A stretch of 64,000 bases of DNA from the NCBI GenBank assembly GCA_004026145.2, contig CP034980.1:4434280-4498279 (forward strand), read 5' to 3'. Source of the stretch: Takifugu bimaculatus (taxonomy: Eukaryota; Chordata; Actinopteri; Tetraodontiformes; Tetraodontidae). The notes under the pieces are model-generated. The model was given only the letters and a program-made list of their open reading frames with translations. It had not been told where the DNA came from and searched no databases. Below are positions 62,819 through 64,000 of the stretch, in pieces. A program made the translations under genes and the position numbers. Positions within the stretch are counted from its first letter, which is position 1; each line of letters opens with the position of its first letter.

Positions 62819-62849
62819 ACACACACACACACACAGACACACACACACA
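62819..62849. repeat. (CA)n microsatellite
   Basis: CA units with one AGAC interruption, at the end of repeat copy C. Confidence 0.93.
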
Positions 62850-64000
62850 AAGCAAAGTGAGTGCACTAAGGACTTACTTCCTGTGGTGAAAAGAAGCAGC
62901 TGCTCGGTCTGATTCCATACTAAAGAACAGTTGCCAGTGTTTATCGCAGACATTGGTAACAACAAATGGGTGTTCCCATCTGTTTTAGAACAACGCTCAT
63001 CATCACTCTCCTCAGAATTTCTGGACTGGAACTTGTCACCCTACTAATGAAGGCTTTTCTCCACGCCAACAGCTCAGTGTCCATCCCCAGATTGCTTTAA
63101 AAGTCAACAGATTGTTCTCGGAGAACTTTCATTTTACTATATCATCAACACATCAGTGTCCTTCAGCCATCATCAATCATGTCTCAGCAACGTGCAACTA
63201 CTTTGTCTTCCTCTGTGTTTGTTAAACATATAAAAGGCACTTTCAAATGTTCAAAATTGCGCTGTTTTTATTCATGAGCCTGAAGGCATCTTTTTTTGAT
63301 TTTAACGGTGGTTTTTCTTCGAGACTTCTTTGAGAAATCAGACGATTTATGTAGCGAACTGTATCTTGGCCTGTTTTATCGCCCACATCTGACATGTTTT
63401 ATTATACTGCAAGATTTTAAAAGTGTGTGAAATAGGGACTAAACGGTTGAAAAATAGTCTGCCAGGTGCATCACATCATAGTTTACTGATGCAATGCAAC
63501 CAAGGACTTGCTGTTTCGCAAGTTTAATTCTTCTTTGATACTCAGAAGGACAAAAACTAGAGGAGAGGCAATGAAGGAAACGAGCAGATGTACGTGCATA
63601 GAGAAGCAATTTCCACTCTTTTCCTGCCATGAAACTAACACCAAGTTGTTTTCGAACTTCACGGACAAATAACAGGGACACGAAGCAATACGGGAGCTGA
63701 ACTTTGCATGGTGGCCTTACTACATACATAAAGAAAACGGCTCAAGAGCGGCGCCGACCAACTGTCATCGCTTCAAACGTCCACCACTCCTACTATTTAC
63801 CGTTCTCCTTTGTCATCTTAAATGGCAAAACTGCAGCCGTTGGCTTCGCAAGATGTTTTTGGTGCAGGATGACTGTATATGATTTTGTTAAAATAAAGAG
63901 TCTTCATTTCCGAGGCTCCGCCTCCTCGAGTTCATCCATCCCATTCCTGCACAAGTGTGAATTCAGACACGAAGGGTCTACTAAAGGCAACCGCTGGCCT
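62850..64000. other. no gene recognised
   Basis: Unique sequence to the window end. The minus frame at 63439-63729 (96 codons) shows no domain. Confidence 0.5.

Overview
The window looks like non-coding DNA from a vertebrate nuclear genome, most probably a ray-finned (teleost) fish. I find no protein-coding gene that I can defend. Open frames are short, overlap on both strands and show no recognisable cellular domain. There is no bacterial-style gene packing, no operon and no CRISPR array. The fish assignment rests on repeats I recognise from memory: tRNA-headed SINEs with a conserved internal block and a GATG/ATGG tail, a degraded Tc1-like transposase, a LINE reverse-transcriptase fragment, and a (CA)n-linked interspersed repeat common in teleost DNA. 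The species cannot be told.

Layout. Bases 1-5,300 hold a LINE fragment (minus strand), a GT/GA microsatellite, a 19-base C run, one weak exon candidate and a short SINE-tail remnant. Bases 5,300-18,400 are mostly unique sequence, with several TAAT-rich blocks that resemble conserved non-coding elements, small palindromes and a duplicated E-box motif. Bases 18,400-22,700 are the most structured part: two CpG-rich blocks, a ten-copy 17-bp minisatellite with an 85-bp higher-order period, and two copies of the (CA)n-linked repeat. Bases 22,700-29,000 are quiet apart from a nuclear-receptor-type DR1 site. A minus-strand tRNA-derived SINE lies at 29.4-29.65 kb and a second weak exon candidate at 33.7 kb. 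Bases 35,000-40,000 hold GT microsatellites, a SINE core and a SINE ending in 29 copies of GATG. Another SINE lies at 46.7-47.0 kb, followed by the Tc1-like remnant at 47.8-48.1 kb. From 48 to 62 kb I see almost no structure. Near the end are a double DR1 motif and a third copy of the (CA)n-linked repeat.

The simplest reading is a large intron or an intergenic region carrying old transposon debris and perhaps some regulatory elements. I found no new multi-gene system. The most unusual structures are the 17-bp/85-bp minisatellite, the paired DR1 motifs and the CpG-rich block near 21.5 kb. Conservation, copy number and expression cannot be judged from one sequence.
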